Of a stretch of DNA of 58,269 bases, positions 44,420 through 52,558 are shown one piece after another. Source of the DNA: Bacteroidota bacterium (GTDB lineage: Bacteria; Bacteroidota; Bacteroidia; Flavobacteriales; Weeksellaceae); the NCBI GenBank assembly GCA_023386965.1, contig JAEWIR010000014.1, forward strand, positions 1 to 58,269, in the 5' to 3' direction. Every line of letters starts with the position of its first letter. Position 1 is the first letter of the stretch. Below the pieces are notes generated by a model. The model saw nothing but the letters and a program-made list of their open reading frames with translations. It ran no database searches and had not been told where the DNA came from. A program made the position numbers and the translations under genes.

Positions 44420-44857
44420 ATGAAACTAACTTCCCAGGCTACCCTGCAGATTCAAAAAACCGCTGAGGAGGTTTTTGAAGCCATCGTAAATCCTGATCAC
44501 ATGACACGGTATTTTATTTCGGAAAGCAGTGGCCGAATGGAGTCCGGTAAGAGTCTGACCTGGAAATTTCCGGAATTTGAGGATGAATTCCCGGTTACAC
44601 AGATAAGTTTAAAGGCTCCGGATCATATTTCCTTTGTGTGGGACCCCGAAACCACAGTTAACATCTTCCTGAAAGCTCAGGTCGATCAAAGCACGGTGGT
44701 CAAAGTTACGGAAGGCGATAAAATTCTGGATGACGATAACCTGAAATGGCTGATCAGTAATACCGAAGGTTGGGCTAATTTTCTGGCCTGCCTGAAGGCT
44801 TACTTAGAGTATGGAGTGGAACTCCGCAAAGGCGCCTTTGATTTTATGAGAAAATAG
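44420..44857 (+). CDS. SRPBCC family protein (AHSA1-like)
   Basis: A 145 aa START/Bet v1-fold protein. The ATG at 44420 (MKLTSQATLQIQKTAEEVFE) is used, since an upstream reading adds 17 non-conserved residues. DPETTVNIFLKAQVDQSTVV and the C-terminal GWANFLACLKAYLEYG are typical of activator of Hsp90 ATPase-like domains. Ligand and role are unknown. A gap of about 210 nt separates it from the DJ-1 gene. Confidence 0.8.
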   Translation: MKLTSQATLQIQKTAEEVFEAIVNPDHMTRYFISESSGRMESGKSLTWKFPEFEDEFPVTQISLKAPDHISFVWDPETTVNIFLKAQVDQSTVVKVTEGDKILDDDNLKWLISNTEGWANFLACLKAYLEYGVELRKGAFDFMRK

Positions 44858-44892
44858 ACTGGCGATTTAAGACCTGATGCCATGTGCAAAAT

Positions 44893-45594
44893 TTAGGTAA
44901 TGCGCTTTTTATTGCTGGAGCTCACCCATTTTTCCTTTCCGCAATGTGAACATTTCCCCGCCGCCCCAGGCGCTTTTTCTTCGGTATAACCACAGAAGGT
45001 ACAGGAGTAAAAACCTGCCTTCTCAATGTGTTTTAAAGGATGATCCAGCGAATTCAGCATGATGGGCAGACCGTAGCGGATTTCATCAGATTCACAGAAA
45101 AATACACTTACTCCGCCGGACGTTTCCTCAATAGCTGTTTCTATCTGGCCCAGATGGGAGATTCCGCGTAAACGCAGCTCGGCGAAGAATTCGTCGTTTC
45201 CGAGATTTTCTTTCTTGAAATTTTCAAGTTCAAAAACCCCTTCTTTGATTAGGCATACCGGTTTGCCTTCCACCATATTTTCAAAGTTTTTAGATTTGCC
45301 CAGGAAGTAGGTGAGGAGAGCATAAAGTGCGATGATTACTATAAAGACCAGCAACGAAAACACGATACCTACATCCTTATAAAACATAGGGTCGCCCGCG
45401 GCCGAACCCAAACCGATAATAACTACAAGCTCAAAAACCGAAAGCTGTTTGACGCCCCTTTTTCCCAGAATCCGAAGTCCCAGAATAATGATCAGAAACA
45501 TGATGACGGTTCTAAGGATGACTTCCGGAAGGAAGGACCAGTCTTCGGATCCAAGTAAAAGGTCTTTCCAGTCTATCAAGGCAATGGTGTTCAT
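44893..45594 (-). CDS. DUF421 (YetF-like) membrane protein with C-terminal zinc ribbon
   Basis: A 233 aa protein with three N-terminal helices (about 20-95) and the DUF421 soluble domain (GKPVCLIKEGVFELENFKKE near 126-145). The tail has two CxxC pairs (CTFCGYTEEKA ... CSHCGKEKW), a zinc ribbon absent from many family members. The ATG at 45594 (MNTIALIDWKDLL) is preferred over a GTG six codons upstream. Function is unknown. Confidence 0.8.
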   Translation of the reverse strand: MNTIALIDWKDLLLGSEDWSFLPEVILRTVIMFLIIILGLRILGKRGVKQLSVFELVVIIGLGSAAGDPMFYKDVGIVFSLLVFIVIIALYALLTYFLGKSKNFENMVEGKPVCLIKEGVFELENFKKENLGNDEFFAELRLRGISHLGQIETAIEETSGGVSVFFCESDEIRYGLPIMLNSLDHPLKHIEKAGFYSCTFCGYTEEKAPGAAGKCSHCGKEKWVSSSNKKRIT

Positions 45595-45690
45595 AGTGTG
45601 GTGTTTCGGCACCTATAGCCAAAAGAATGCCTCTTTGGTATACGCCATCCCGTAATTTTTTATGCTTGTCATCTGGAAGTGTTTTCAACA

Positions 45691-45726
45691 AAAATCCTCC
45701 TGAATTTAAAAGTTCAGGAGGATTTT
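45691..45726. terminator. Strong bidirectional terminator
   Basis: A perfect 14-bp stem (AAAATCCTCCTGAA with its complement, 8-nt loop) follows the T9SS gene ending at 45760 on the minus strand. Confidence 0.8.
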
Positions 45727-45759
45727 AGTTTCTAGCTTGAATTTCTTCAGGCGGATTCT

Positions 45760-46755
45760 TTATTTCTTAATGAATTTAAGCGTCCGTGTTTCCACATCCT
45801 TGCCGCTGATTTCCAGGAAGTAAACGGCTGCCGGCAAATTGGAAACTTCCACCTTACCTTCTTTAATGTCCCGGGATTTAATCAGTTTACCGTCCGTTGC
45901 GAAAATCTTGGCGGAGATATACCTGCTGATCTCTCCACTGAGATGAATTGTTTCCTGTACAGGATTCGGGAAGATCTGCAGTTTTGATGCTGGCGCCTCA
46001 TTTACTGTGCTCAGAAACACCTCATTCAGTGCCTGTGCACCGGTTGTAGTTTGGTTAATGCCAAGCAGCGGAACACTTATATTGGCGCTGGTATAGGACA
46101 GGATGGGGAATTTCCGCACATTATCATAATAGGTGTAAGTGGTGTTCGTTACCGTACCTATGGGCACCAGGAACAGGATATCACTGCTTTGGTGAAGGTT
46201 GAGATTCTGCACAGATTTCAGGCGCAGTACGTTCGGATATGTTTGGGACCCCAGAATCAGCGTGCCCGCAGCATTTGCAGTATTGGTGATGGTACCTTTA
46301 AAGATTCCGGACGCGGCAGACGAAGTGAAAGTCCCCTGGGCCTGATCTACCTCATTATAGCCAAAGGCGGCCGGATAGGTAATCACTGTCCCGTTGTTCA
46401 CTGAAAAATTCAACGTAGCATCCGGCGTGATCAGTCCTGTAATCTCCAGCTTAGTGGCTGTTTGCTTGTAAAGCACTGTATTTCCAAGGCCATTCATTTT
46501 AATGGTAGTTCCAGGGAAAGTAGTGAGTTCAGACGAAGTGGGTGCTGTGTAAGTGGTTGCCGTAGCACCTCCCTGAGTAAGGCTCCCGTTCTGGAAAGTT
46601 ACACCTGCGCCGGTAGCGGAATTATCTACAGTACCGTTCACGGTTACATAATTCACCGTCTCACCTACAACAGGATCATTAAAAGCTTTGGTAATGGTGG
46701 TCTGGGCTGAAACCATACCTGTAAACGCTGTAATAAGCAGTATTGTTTTTTTCAT
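45760..46755 (-). CDS. Secreted protein with T9SS sorting domain
   Basis: A 331 aa exported protein. The signal peptide is KKTILLITAFTGMVSA. The mature part is Thr/Gly/Asn-rich and beta-strand-like without a recognised domain. The C-terminal type IX sorting domain is clear (LQIFPNPVQETIHLSG near 256, then LPAAVYFLEISGKDVETRTL and a final FIKK). It ends at a strong terminator. The function of the passenger region is unknown. Confidence 0.82.
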   Translation of the reverse strand: MKKTILLITAFTGMVSAQTTITKAFNDPVVGETVNYVTVNGTVDNSATGAGVTFQNGSLTQGGATATTYTAPTSSELTTFPGTTIKMNGLGNTVLYKQTATKLEITGLITPDATLNFSVNNGTVITYPAAFGYNEVDQAQGTFTSSAASGIFKGTITNTANAAGTLILGSQTYPNVLRLKSVQNLNLHQSSDILFLVPIGTVTNTTYTYYDNVRKFPILSYTSANISVPLLGINQTTTGAQALNEVFLSTVNEAPASKLQIFPNPVQETIHLSGEISRYISAKIFATDGKLIKSRDIKEGKVEVSNLPAAVYFLEISGKDVETRTLKFIKK

Positions 46756-47128
46756 CTTAATTTTTTACAAATATAGACAAAAACTGAAATTAAGCCCGTA
46801 TTTTATTGATAATGAATAATATTATAAACCTAGGATGAAAAAGGCCTTGCCGTATACTTGAACCTCTGACCTAGTAAGCGGAGGCGTTAAGAAATTTTAA
46901 GGAAGTTCCGTTAAAAAATTTCCATTGTTTGAGTGGCGGCAAAAAATGAATTTTATAACGAACCTTCATATCCGCCCGAGTTTTGGAAATTTTAGGAACT
47001 TCATAACAATTTTAGCCGAGTTTCCAGTCTTGAATTTTTGGTTCTTTTGTTTCAGGACAAAAGAACAACTGTGTTTCTTCTACCAATTAGCTATAAAAGA
47101 TCCCGGTAGTGTTTTATAATGTAGCCTC
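46756..47128. other. Noncoding 373-bp gap with a repeat-like segment
   Basis: No convincing gene. The stretch is AT-rich and repetitive in feel. GAAATTTTA followed by AGGAA or GGAA recurs near 46894 and 46985. The stretch around 47020-47066 ends in a perfect palindrome with 10-bp arms (GTTCTTTTGT at 47041-47050, loop TTCAGG, ACAAAAGAAC). It resembles the dispersed intergenic repeats I recall from flavobacterial genomes, but that match was not checked. Confidence 0.5.
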
Positions 47129-49252
47129 TTACAAAATCATACTCAACTGCACCCGCTTCCTCGCCTCATCAACATCAGTCACCTTCACCTGCACATGCTG
47201 GTGAAGTTTCACTACCTCGTTTACATCCGAAACGAATCCCTCCTTAAGCTGTGAGATGTGAACCAGTCCGCTTTCCTTGATGCCCAGATCCACAAAACAG
47301 CCGAAAGCCGTTATATTGTTCACAATCCCTGGCAGCACCATTCCTGCCTTCAGGTCTTTGATGCTTTTTATCTTTGGGTCAAATTCGAACACTTTGGCAG
47401 CTTTCCGCGGGTCCAGGCCGGGCTTTTCCAGTTCTTTCAGAATGTCATTTATTCCCAGGATGCCAACTGTTTCCGTTATATAATCTTCAGGATTGATTAA
47501 GGCGATCTTTTCTTTATTGGCGATGAGTTCTGCGGTTTTTATTCCCAGATCCTTAGCCATTTTCTCCACTACCGGGTAGGCTTCCGGATGCACGGCTGAA
47601 TTGTCCAGCGGATTCTTACCATTGGCCACTCTTACAAAAGCGGCCGCTTGCTGATAGGCTTTTTCGCCAAGTCTTGGAACCTTTTTCAGTTGTTTGCGGT
47701 CTTCAAAAGACCCGTTTTCCGCACGGTAATTCACGATGTTTTCGGCCATCTTTTCGCCAATTCCCGAAACGTAACTGAGCAAAGATTTGCTGGCAGTATT
47801 CAGGTTAATGCCTACCGCGTTTACGCAACTCATGACTGTGGAGTCGAGTTCGTTTTTCAGTTGGGTCTGGTCCACATCATGCTGATACTGGCCTACGCCA
47901 ATCGATTTTGCGTCAATCTTTACAAGTTCTGCCAGCGGATCGGAAAGCCTTCTGCCAATTGAAATGGCACCGCGAACGGTAACATCAAATGAAGGGAACT
48001 CGTCGCGTGCAATTTTGCTTGCCGAATAAACTGAGGCACCCGCTTCTGACACTACAAAAACCTGCGGCGGTTTATCAAACGCAATTTTCTTAATGAAGAA
48101 TTCTGTTTCGCGGCTGGCTGTACCGTTGCCAATAGAAATTGCCTGAATATTATAGGCATTCACCATTGAGCGTATTTTCTTCATGGCCATACCTGTTTCA
48201 TTCTGCGGCGCGTGCGGGTAGATGGTCTCGTTGTGCAGCAGATCGCCTTTCTCGTCCAGGCACACTACTTTGCAGCCGCTGCGGTAGCCGGGGTCGATGG
48301 CCAAAATTCTCTTTTCACCCAATGGCGGGGCCAGAAGCAGTTGTCTTAAGTTTTCGGAAAAAATAGAAATGGCTTTTGCATCTGCTTTTTCTTTGGCCTC
48401 CTGCAGGGTCTCATTGGCCAGCGCAGGTTCCAGCAGCCTTTTGTAACTGTCCTTTATGGCCAGTTCAATCTGTTCCGTAGAGTCGTTGCGGGATTTAATG
48501 ACGGCTTTATTAATCAGGTCAAGGGCTTCGTCTTTATCAATTTCAGTTTTGGTTTTCACAAAACCTTCCGTCTCCGCTCTCAGCATGGCTAAAAGCCGGT
48601 GCGAGGGTATGCGGTTCAGGCTTTCTTCCCATTCAAAATACTGACTGTATTTTTGGGCAGCTTCTTCATCTTTTTTGGCTTTCACGACTATTGAACTGAA
48701 TACCGCTTTGCGCTGGAAAAGCCTGCGAAGGTTCTTTCTTACGTAGCCGTTTTCATTAATCCATTCGGCCATAATATCACGGGCGCCCTGCAGTGCATCG
48801 TCTTCGGTAGGCACCTGATCATTTACATATTTCGCGGCCAGCGACTGCAGGTCATGTGCCTTCTGGCTCATGATGATTTTGGCAAGAGGTTCCAGGCCTT
48901 TTTCCTTCGCAGTGTCGGCTTTGGTTTTACGGCGTTTTTTATAGGGCAGGTAAATGTCTTCCAGTTCCTGAAGGTTAAAACTGCTGTCAATGCGCTGCTT
49001 CAGTTCTGCTGTGAGTACATTCTGTTCAGCAATGGATTTCAGAATGCTTTCCTTCCTTTTGCTGATTTCTTCAAACAGACTGTTAAGTTTCGCAATCTGC
49101 TCAATCTGCACTTCGTCCAGGTCGCCGGTGGCATCCTTACGATAGCGTGAAATAAACGGAACAGTGCAGTCTTCAGCCAGAAGTTTCAAAGTTGCGCTTA
49201 TTTGTCTGTCGGAGATTTGAAGGGATTGTTGGATAAAACCGGTGGGTGTCAT
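47129..49252 (-). CDS. tex: Tex-like RNA-binding transcription accessory protein
   Basis: A 707 aa cytoplasmic protein. The ATG at 49252 (MTPTGFIQQSLQISDRQ) is chosen; two codons can be added with a TTG. Order of domains: Tex N-terminal helical part, YqgF-type RNase H-like part (RILAIDPGYRSGCKVVCLDE near 316), two helix-hairpin-helix motifs (SYVSGIGEKMAENIVNYRA near 490), and a C-terminal S1 domain (GMVLPGIVNNITAFGCFVDL near 638). The role of Tex in transcription or RNA turnover is known only in outline. Confidence 0.94.
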   Translation of the reverse strand: MTPTGFIQQSLQISDRQISATLKLLAEDCTVPFISRYRKDATGDLDEVQIEQIAKLNSLFEEISKRKESILKSIAEQNVLTAELKQRIDSSFNLQELEDIYLPYKKRRKTKADTAKEKGLEPLAKIIMSQKAHDLQSLAAKYVNDQVPTEDDALQGARDIMAEWINENGYVRKNLRRLFQRKAVFSSIVVKAKKDEEAAQKYSQYFEWEESLNRIPSHRLLAMLRAETEGFVKTKTEIDKDEALDLINKAVIKSRNDSTEQIELAIKDSYKRLLEPALANETLQEAKEKADAKAISIFSENLRQLLLAPPLGEKRILAIDPGYRSGCKVVCLDEKGDLLHNETIYPHAPQNETGMAMKKIRSMVNAYNIQAISIGNGTASRETEFFIKKIAFDKPPQVFVVSEAGASVYSASKIARDEFPSFDVTVRGAISIGRRLSDPLAELVKIDAKSIGVGQYQHDVDQTQLKNELDSTVMSCVNAVGINLNTASKSLLSYVSGIGEKMAENIVNYRAENGSFEDRKQLKKVPRLGEKAYQQAAAFVRVANGKNPLDNSAVHPEAYPVVEKMAKDLGIKTAELIANKEKIALINPEDYITETVGILGINDILKELEKPGLDPRKAAKVFEFDPKIKSIKDLKAGMVLPGIVNNITAFGCFVDLGIKESGLVHISQLKEGFVSDVNEVVKLHQHVQVKVTDVDEARKRVQLSMIL

Positions 49253-49547
49253 TAGCAATTTTTGGAAGTGCTAAAATAGGGATTTTGTACAGTCTCTAAC
49301 TTAGCTTAGGTGTCTGAATTTTTAACTGGACTCGGATACTTTTTACGGACGTGATGTAGAGTCTTTCTGTGCTGCCTTCACAGACTGTTCCTGACAAGTT
49401 TCGTTGCTGCAGGTCTCATTTAGGTAGTGAAATGTAAAATATAATTGGTTTTATAAATATTATCAAACATTAAACGTTTATTTTTACGGCTGATCCTTTC
49501 TTTAGTAAAATACCGAAACTATTCAACACAAACAAAAACATTCTCAG

Positions 49548-50024
49548 ATGGAAAAAAACTCATCATTCGAGGAACTGGAAAAATCAGGCACTATCTTAAA
49601 CCGCCGCCGCGACCTGCTACCACTCTGGATAAAAATATTTACATGGCTCTTTCTTATAGCCGCTGCCATTACACTCCTTATACCGGTGTCGGCATTATTC
49701 GTTGACGAAGTGGAGCTTACCTTCTACGGATTGTCTTCCACTCAGGTGTACACACCTGTAGGAATCACTATTATCTCTATTTTTCTTTTGAAAGGTGTAA
49801 CCGCCTACGGACTGTGGTTTGAAAAGGACTGGGCTCCAAAACTTGCGGTCATCGATGCAGTGATTGGCATCGCAGTCTGCGTTTTTATGATGGTTGTCCA
49901 TCCGCTCCTGTCAGAATCCATGGAGTTTACGGTAAGGTTGGAACTAATTGCGCTAATTCCATACTTCCTGAAGATGCAGAGAATTCAACCGCAGTGGGTG
50001 AGTACAAAGATGGTCGCGGCCTAA
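49548..50024 (+). CDS. Four-helix membrane protein, unknown
   Basis: A 158 aa protein with an N-terminal soluble part of about 25 residues and four hydrophobic segments: about 30-50, 65-82, 90-112 and 120-140. No family is recognised. It stands alone between convergent and divergent neighbours with a 289-bp gap upstream and no clear promoter. Confidence 0.65.
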   Translation: MEKNSSFEELEKSGTILNRRRDLLPLWIKIFTWLFLIAAAITLLIPVSALFVDEVELTFYGLSSTQVYTPVGITIISIFLLKGVTAYGLWFEKDWAPKLAVIDAVIGIAVCVFMMVVHPLLSESMEFTVRLELIALIPYFLKMQRIQPQWVSTKMVAA

Positions 50025-50084
50025 TTGTGTTAAAGATAGCTGAATCAGTATTTTAAGGATCTGATTCCACAAGTAGAAGTAACA

Positions 50085-50119
50085 AAAAAAACCGTTTTCA
50101 CATATGTAAGAACGGTTTT
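50085..50119 (-). terminator. Terminator after the T9SS gene at 50.1 kb
   Basis: On the minus strand the stem AAAACCGTT / AACGGTTTT is followed by a T8 tract, just past the T9SS gene that ends at 50138. Confidence 0.75.
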
Positions 50120-50137
50120 CAAATTTATTGGTGTATT

Positions 50138-50950
50138 CTATTTCTTAATGAATCTGCTGCTCAGCACTGTCTCATCTTTATCCTTAACAGTAATGAAATA
50201 AACACCTGCTGAAAGTTCAGACACATCTAGCGTTCCTCGTTCGGAAATTGCTCCTTCCTTTACTAACCTGCCTGCCGGATCGAACAGCGTATAGCTGGCT
50301 TCATTTGAAACGTTGGTAATATTCAGGAAGTCAGTTACCGGGTTAGGATGCATCTTCACGCCATTTTCCGCACCCACTTCTGTGGTTGCCATGGCATTAT
50401 CCATATCAAATCCCATCGTGGCCAGCCGGTGCTGTACGGTCCCCGCAGTATTGTTCAGATTGCCAAATACCGTTCGTGAATTCACATTTATCGAGCCCTG
50501 CATTATGGAGAATCCGGGCGAATAGCCTTCCTGCGAAAGCTCAACCATCAGGTTTTGTGCAGGATCATAAGGAAAAGGGGTCTGAAGCGGTATCTTAATA
50601 TAATTGCCGCTCACCACAGGCGTATTGTAGTTGCCTGAGTACACCGTCTGCAGACCGGTAATAAAAGTGGAATTAGGAAAAATGGTCATGGTGGTCGTGC
50701 CCATCTTTACCTTTAGATTTGTAATATTTGGCGACGCTGCCGTGGAGGCTTTCAGATAGATGGCCACAATATTTCCCGCGGGTGCCGTTGGGAAATCACT
50801 GGGATAATAAATAGACTGGCGGAAATTACTTGACGCGCTTGCAAAAGGAATTGTATTGGCAATTTCGGTGGTGCCGGTATACATATACTGTTGGGCGAAG
50901 CCCTGCACAGACATTGCGGCGGCTAAAAACATGAGGTTGATTTTCTTCAT
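50138..50950 (-). CDS. Secreted protein with T9SS sorting domain
   Basis: A 270 aa exported protein with a signal peptide (NLMFLAAAMSVQGFA). The mature middle is beta-rich with repeated Thr/Asn/Tyr and no recognised enzyme domain. The C-terminus has the type IX domain (MHPNPVTDFLNITNV near 200, then SELSAGVYFITVKDKDETVL and a final FIKK). The pattern matches other T9SS cargo in the window. Confidence 0.82.
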   Translation of the reverse strand: MKKINLMFLAAAMSVQGFAQQYMYTGTTEIANTIPFASASSNFRQSIYYPSDFPTAPAGNIVAIYLKASTAASPNITNLKVKMGTTTMTIFPNSTFITGLQTVYSGNYNTPVVSGNYIKIPLQTPFPYDPAQNLMVELSQEGYSPGFSIMQGSINVNSRTVFGNLNNTAGTVQHRLATMGFDMDNAMATTEVGAENGVKMHPNPVTDFLNITNVSNEASYTLFDPAGRLVKEGAISERGTLDVSELSAGVYFITVKDKDETVLSSRFIKK

Positions 50951-51202
50951 AGTTAAATATTTTTGAGGTTTTAAATTTGAATCCGGAACTTCACTTACTT
51001 TTTAAAACAGCAGTCTCTAACAAATCTACAGAATTTACAGATATGTTTTAGCGATAGTCCACTATAAATTTTAAATCCGCTGACCTATTTAATAATTTTT
51101 GAATTTTTGCTAATTTCTGTCTGATCAGGACAAAAAACAGTTCCCGGAGTAGAAAATTCTAAATCTATATTTCCAGCGACACCGTTTGGCGTTTGCTGCC
51201 TC

Positions 51203-51210
51203 TATCTTTA
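51203..51210 (+). promoter_or_regulatory. -7-like box for the gene at 51215, leaderless arrangement
   Basis: TATCTTTA is one base off TAnnTTTG and ends 4 nt before the ATG at 51215. Confidence 0.4.
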
Positions 51211-51214
51211 CGCT

Positions 51215-51490
51215 ATGAAAAATGAAATAATAGAGATTAGTGAAATTCTTGTGGATGAAGATATCACGGTCTTAATGCGTAAGACAGCAAGATACGGTGA
51301 GCTGTATGCCGTGTGGGAACATTGGCTTTGGGAGGGAATAGAAGGATTTAGCCTGATCTTCAGGAAGGATGATGTAACAGACTGTTCAGATGCCGATTTG
51401 CTGAGCATGGTAGCAGACCATTCTGCAGGCAGCACTCCAAATGTCAGCAGGAAAAATGAACATTTTGTTTTTGTAAATTATGGTTTTTAA
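51215..51490 (+). CDS. Small protein of unknown function
   Basis: A 91 aa soluble protein without signal or helices, acidic in its first half (EIIEISEILVDEDITVLM). No family is recognised. It starts 4 nt after a -7-like box and is 11 nt before the alpha/beta hydrolase gene, so the two probably form an operon. Confidence 0.6.
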   Translation: MKNEIIEISEILVDEDITVLMRKTARYGELYAVWEHWLWEGIEGFSLIFRKDDVTDCSDADLLSMVADHSAGSTPNVSRKNEHFVFVNYGF

Positions 51491-51501
51491 ATTGTTAAAT
51501 A

Positions 51502-52044
51502 ATGTCTGAAGAAAAAAAAGTCCTGCTGTTTATCCACGGTTACGGTTCAGGTCGGGATTCCCGAAAATTTGCTGATCTCAAAAGTTTTTTTGAGCAAGAG
51601 TATGATTGCCACATTTTGGAATGGCAGGAAAATGATGATATTTTGCAGCTGCTCGATGTTGCTCTAAAAAGATATGAGGGCCTGAAGAGTATGGTGCTCA
51701 TTGGCGATTCTACCGGTGCTAATTTCGCCTGTCAGCTGGCTGAACGCAGGTCCGCTGCGAATGATGTACTCATCCTGACAAGCCCCCTGTTGGATATTGA
51801 CCACAGAATTGCGGATTTCCCTTTTCCGCCGCAACTGAAAAAACAGCTGACAAAGTTTACGCCTCCAAAAAATGCGCTTGTCATTGCCAGTCTTGCGGAT
51901 GAGGTGCTGGACCAGACCTGGCTGCTCGGTATTGAAATTCCGCAAATATTTAAACTTCAGATGGTTGATGATTCGCACCGGCTAATGAAATTTAACCTAT
52001 ATTTAAATGATATAAAAGATCACATTGACGCTTTTATTAATTAA
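51502..52044 (+). CDS. Alpha/beta hydrolase (YqiA-like)
   Basis: A 180 aa cytoplasmic hydrolase of a small UPF0227-type group. It begins LLFIHGYGSGRDSRKF, with the oxyanion HG pair. The nucleophile elbow is LIGDSTGANFACQL (Ser69 within GDSTG). A late Asp lies in SLADEVLDQTW and the His in MVDDSHRLM near 157. All three triad members are visible. Substrate is unknown; small esters or thioesters are plausible. Confidence 0.8.
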   Translation: MSEEKKVLLFIHGYGSGRDSRKFADLKSFFEQEYDCHILEWQENDDILQLLDVALKRYEGLKSMVLIGDSTGANFACQLAERRSAANDVLILTSPLLDIDHRIADFPFPPQLKKQLTKFTPPKNALVIASLADEVLDQTWLLGIEIPQIFKLQMVDDSHRLMKFNLYLNDIKDHIDAFIN

Positions 52045-52080
52045 ACTTTTGGCTTAAATAAACCTTAAAGGAAACAAACT

Positions 52081-52106
52081 AAAGCCGTCTTTCACAGGAC
52101 GGCTTT
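52081..52106. terminator. Hairpin between converging genes
   Basis: A perfect 9-bp stem (AAAGCCGTC with its complement, 8-nt loop) lies between the hydrolase and the DUF2493 gene. The T-runs are short, so termination strength is uncertain. Confidence 0.5.
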
Positions 52107-52111
52107 CCTAC

Positions 52112-52468
52112 TTAATAACTTACAACATGCAGTTCCCGCTGCAATTTTTTTGCTTTATTGATGCTGTCCATCGTACCTCTGGATATTCCGTCCCAGAAGG
52201 CGAAAACCACATCGGCGTTTTCAATGATCTGCGTATTTCTCATTAGTGGTGCCGCGCGACCGTATTTGGCCCGGTCCGGCCGGAATACCAGCATTTCATA
52301 ATTCATTTCAGCCGCGAACTTTTCCGCCAGCGTATCGGCACCCGTGGCACCTCCGGAAACAATGTTTCCCACCATTTTGTCATCACCGATAAAATCGGTC
52401 AGGACCTTTTTCATAAGTGCGTAATCTTTAAAATTCCGCCCACCTACAACAGCAATATTGATCATCAT
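52112..52468 (-). CDS. DUF2493 (SLOG-like) protein
   Basis: A 118 aa Rossmann-like protein resembling the YspA/DUF2493 family in the SLOG superfamily. Its glycine motif is NIVSGGATGADTLAEKFA near 33-50 and the start is MMINIAVVGGRNF. ADVVFAFWDGISRGTMDSI near 86-104 is the second conserved block. SLOG proteins bind nucleotides or nucleotide-derived ligands, some in defence systems; the role here is unproven. The start is the first of two adjacent ATGs (52468 or 52465). It is divergent from a WYL regulator. Confidence 0.75.
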   Translation of the reverse strand: MMINIAVVGGRNFKDYALMKKVLTDFIGDDKMVGNIVSGGATGADTLAEKFAAEMNYEMLVFRPDRAKYGRAAPLMRNTQIIENADVVFAFWDGISRGTMDSINKAKKLQRELHVVSY

Positions 52469-52480
52469 GTTAATTTTTTT

Positions 52481-52494
52481 CAAAACTAACTTTG
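52481..52494. promoter_or_regulatory. Overlapping back-to-back -7 boxes
   Basis: CAAAACTAACTTTG holds TAGTTTTG on the minus strand (52481-52488, for the DUF2493 gene) and TAACTTTG on the plus strand (52487-52494, for the WYL gene). The two boxes share two bases, so RNA polymerase binding should be mutually exclusive. Confidence 0.5.
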
Positions 52495-52558
52495 GGGCAC
52501 GTCAGGCGGTGTCGTCCGGGAAATTTGTGGTAGATTTATGGCTGTAAATTGAAATGAA

